Shown here: one piece after another, positions 63,301 to 64,000 of the stretch
Layout: each line of letters begins with the position of its first letter
Position numbering within the stretch: the stretch's first letter is position 1
From: Planctomycetota bacterium
GTDB taxonomy: Bacteria; Planctomycetota; UBA8742; UBA2392
Length of the DNA stretch: 64,000 nt
Assembly: GCA_003576915.1 (NCBI GenBank)
Contig: QEVF01000021.1
Location: forward strand, 1-64,000
Direction of reading: 5' to 3'
The notes under the pieces: generated by a model
Told to the model about the DNA's origin: nothing
Databases searched by the model: none
What the model saw: the letters and a program-made list of their open reading frames with translations, nothing else
Made by a program: the position numbers and the translations under genes

Positions 63301-64000
63301 ACAGCAGCAGGTTGTTGCCGGATTGTGAGGCCGTGATGCCCGGGGGCAGCGTTCCGGTCACGGGCAGCACCCAGTTGTAGGGTGTCGTGCCGTTGGTGGC
63401 CTGGATGTTCTGGTTGTAGGCCGAGCCCTGGGCCGCCGTGGGCAGGGGCGAACTGGTCGAGATGGCAAAGCCCAGATTGACCAAGTAGTCCTCGGCTTCA
63501 CCGTAGGCATAGCTTATCACGGGGTCGTGGGGGCCTGCGGTGTTCCATACGGCCCGGACGCGTAAACGCCGGACTCCGCCGACGCCCGACGGCGGAACGA
63601 ACGTGATGACGCCGTAGGTCGGGTGAGTGATGTTGCCTGTCGTGCCGAGTTGCTCGCCGGCATCGAGGAAGTCGCCGTCGTTGTTGTAGTCAATCCAGGC
63701 CGTGAAGTACTGCGAGTAGGCCGACCCGGGCTGGACCTCGACCGAGTGAGACGAACCCGGCACCATGTTGCCCGGGGTGATGGCGCTGTAGAACGTGTTG
63801 TAAGGCGAAGCGGCGCCGCCCGTGTTCAAGTTGCTCATCAAGGTCGTGGTGCCGACCTTGAGCACGAAGCTCTCAATCTGATCTCCAAAGGCCGTTCCGG
63901 TGGTGTAAGCGGCGTCCTGGTAGCCGCCCATGGGCGGAGTCTGGGCCATGAGCGAAGTGCCACTGGCCAGCACAAGCGCGATCAGCGCCGCGTTAAGCTT
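60332..64000 (-). CDS. Second giant surface protein, paralogue, N-terminus outside window
   Basis: The frame stays open to 64000; the visible signal peptide (NAALIALVLASGTSLMAQ) shows that only a few N-terminal residues are missing. The order matches its neighbour: GEVED (YAYGEAEDYLVNLG), He_PIG, jelly-roll, choice-of-anchor-D repeats and a tail with GGGGGGACASH, hydrophobic segment and VRVARRA. The two are clearly tandem paralogues. Confidence 0.8.
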   Translation of the reverse strand, partial: KLNAALIALVLASGTSLMAQTPPMGGYQDAAYTTGTAFGDQIESFVLKVGTTTLMSNLNTGGAASPYNTFYSAITPGNMVPGSSHSVEVQPGSAYSQYFTAWIDYNNDGDFLDAGEQLGTTGNITHPTYGVITFVPPSGVGGVRRLRVRAVWNTAGPHDPVISYAYGEAEDYLVNLGFAISTSSPLPTAAQGSAYNQNIQATNGTTPYNWVLPVTGTLPPGITASQSGNNLLLSGTPTTAGTFNFSVTVNDSSSPSQQSTKAFALTVVPPPAAMPFSDNFSTDKGWQLGTTWTRGATTGYSASSPTRAEPTQDATSSSSDNMIIGDTIGGDYPINQSQTYWAVSPMVNCTTAQNARLRFSRWLGNAIGTSLYIQISNNGSVWNTVWEQTPAGGQSTIMDTAWTTFTYNISQWANGYATVQIRFGVGPTGANPHVGWSIDDFEIYDGGPDMEVREGPAPGTVITNNQAVGGLRQFGSQQVSTSSAAVTFTITNNGATNLGITFSEQGANPGDFTANFTGFTNPIPPGQSSSFTYVFYPTALGVRSCTAVLTHNAGGTSGQQFLINLEGTGVAAAVGVLEVRLGSTTGPIITHQQSPTGTPRDFGNQDVSAGPTAALTITIMNTGTGPLNLTVPDLGPTWWNQFVLNTTGFATTLAAGASTSVTIAFDPSVVQNGLDSFIRIPHTDATQASPYEVPVIGNGTTTVTTPQATVTESSLTGPAVTHNQAAAGTARDFGSQIVSAGPTATLSIFITNTGSQALTLGTPTKGGTHAADFVLSTTGFTTTVAPGGNTSFTIAFDPTSVGVKNATVTFTHNDPGATSPFIINVTGTGITTAAVIVVKAGGAAGTTLTNPAPATGALNFGNRDINAGPSTAVVIYIENTGTASMTLGTPALAGAGAPHFVLNTAGFSTTVAVGANTSFTVAFDPSSVGARTANVSMTHNASGTATPFVINVAGNGILNSPIVEVREGSATGTVVASGAVATSGSGRDCGSVDVAAGATSPITIVIVNAGNQPMTLGTPTLTGPEASQFTLSTAGFSTSVAAGASTQLTVTCDPTAVGTKDAQIEFTHNDTSGTPSPFIVPVIGRGTSATGVQILTAALPSGALGTSFATVNFSANQGTAPYTWTMYKSTLPAGLTLSTSGVLSGIPAVSGNFAIAVRVTDAGGGTDERNYTLVIAGSPLLPTAGGGGGGACASHTDGNVGLVAVLSVLLALLAGVRVARRA

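Overview
This is a GC-rich bacterial chromosome segment. The envelope is Gram-negative: there is a KpsF/KdsD-type arabinose-5-phosphate isomerase (Kdo pathway), many lipobox lipoproteins, a secretin-type N-domain protein and a PBP4-type peptidase. Very long PQQ/TPR, choice-of-anchor-D, EF-hand and DNA-binding-first response-regulator proteins fit Planctomycetota or a related PVC or deltaproteobacterial-type lineage. No phylogenetic marker lies in the window, so this placement is inference. No rRNA, tRNA or CRISPR was found.

Layout. 1-8.0 kb: a structured leader with terminator, small lipoproteins, an esterase, Maf, an operon of two SDR dehydrogenases around a LeuD-like small protein, and a two-gene DUF4132 cassette. 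8.2-15.5 kb: a PhoX-like lipoprotein with a di-haem lipoprotein cytochrome, an acyl-CoA dehydrogenase, and a TPR protein that has probably lost its N-terminus. 15.7-19.9 kb: a mobile, decayed zone holding an ISL3-family pseudogene with palindromic inserts, a hairpin array, an AT-richer orphan lipoprotein and an intact IS1595-type element. 20-30.7 kb: kdsD coupled to a 1,497-aa PQQ/TPR secreted protein, a MITE-like repeat, VanZ-like protein, DacB, a Na/Pi symporter and an M16 peptidase. 30.7-43.1 kb: a tandem SagB-type nitroreductase, secreted coiled-coil and Sel1 proteins, a zinc-ribbon/lipobox fusion, a PAS-LuxR regulator and a heparinase-like protein without a signal peptide. 43.2-56.3 kb: a redoxin/DUF1858 pair, a six-EF-hand protein, a TetR regulator with a candidate operator, two EamA transporters, a TPR protein, an HTH-REC regulator, GluQ-RS, a Glu/Leu-type dehydrogenase and a secretin-like protein. 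56.3-64.0 kb: two paralogous giant surface proteins, the second cut by the window edge.

Themes. Much of the content is envelope and secreted protein. Repeats repeatedly coincide with gene 3' ends: a 40-bp direct repeat supplies the last codons of two genes around the DUF4132 cassette, a 147-bp inverted-repeat element supplies the C-terminus of the VanZ-like protein, and a two-hairpin repeat occurs twice 28.7 kb apart with matched base changes. The best candidates for undescribed biology are the DUF4132 cassette, the SagB/M16 pair without YcaO, the PhoX/cytochrome lipoprotein pair, and the giant paralogous surface proteins with a Gly-Cys/membrane/Arg tail.
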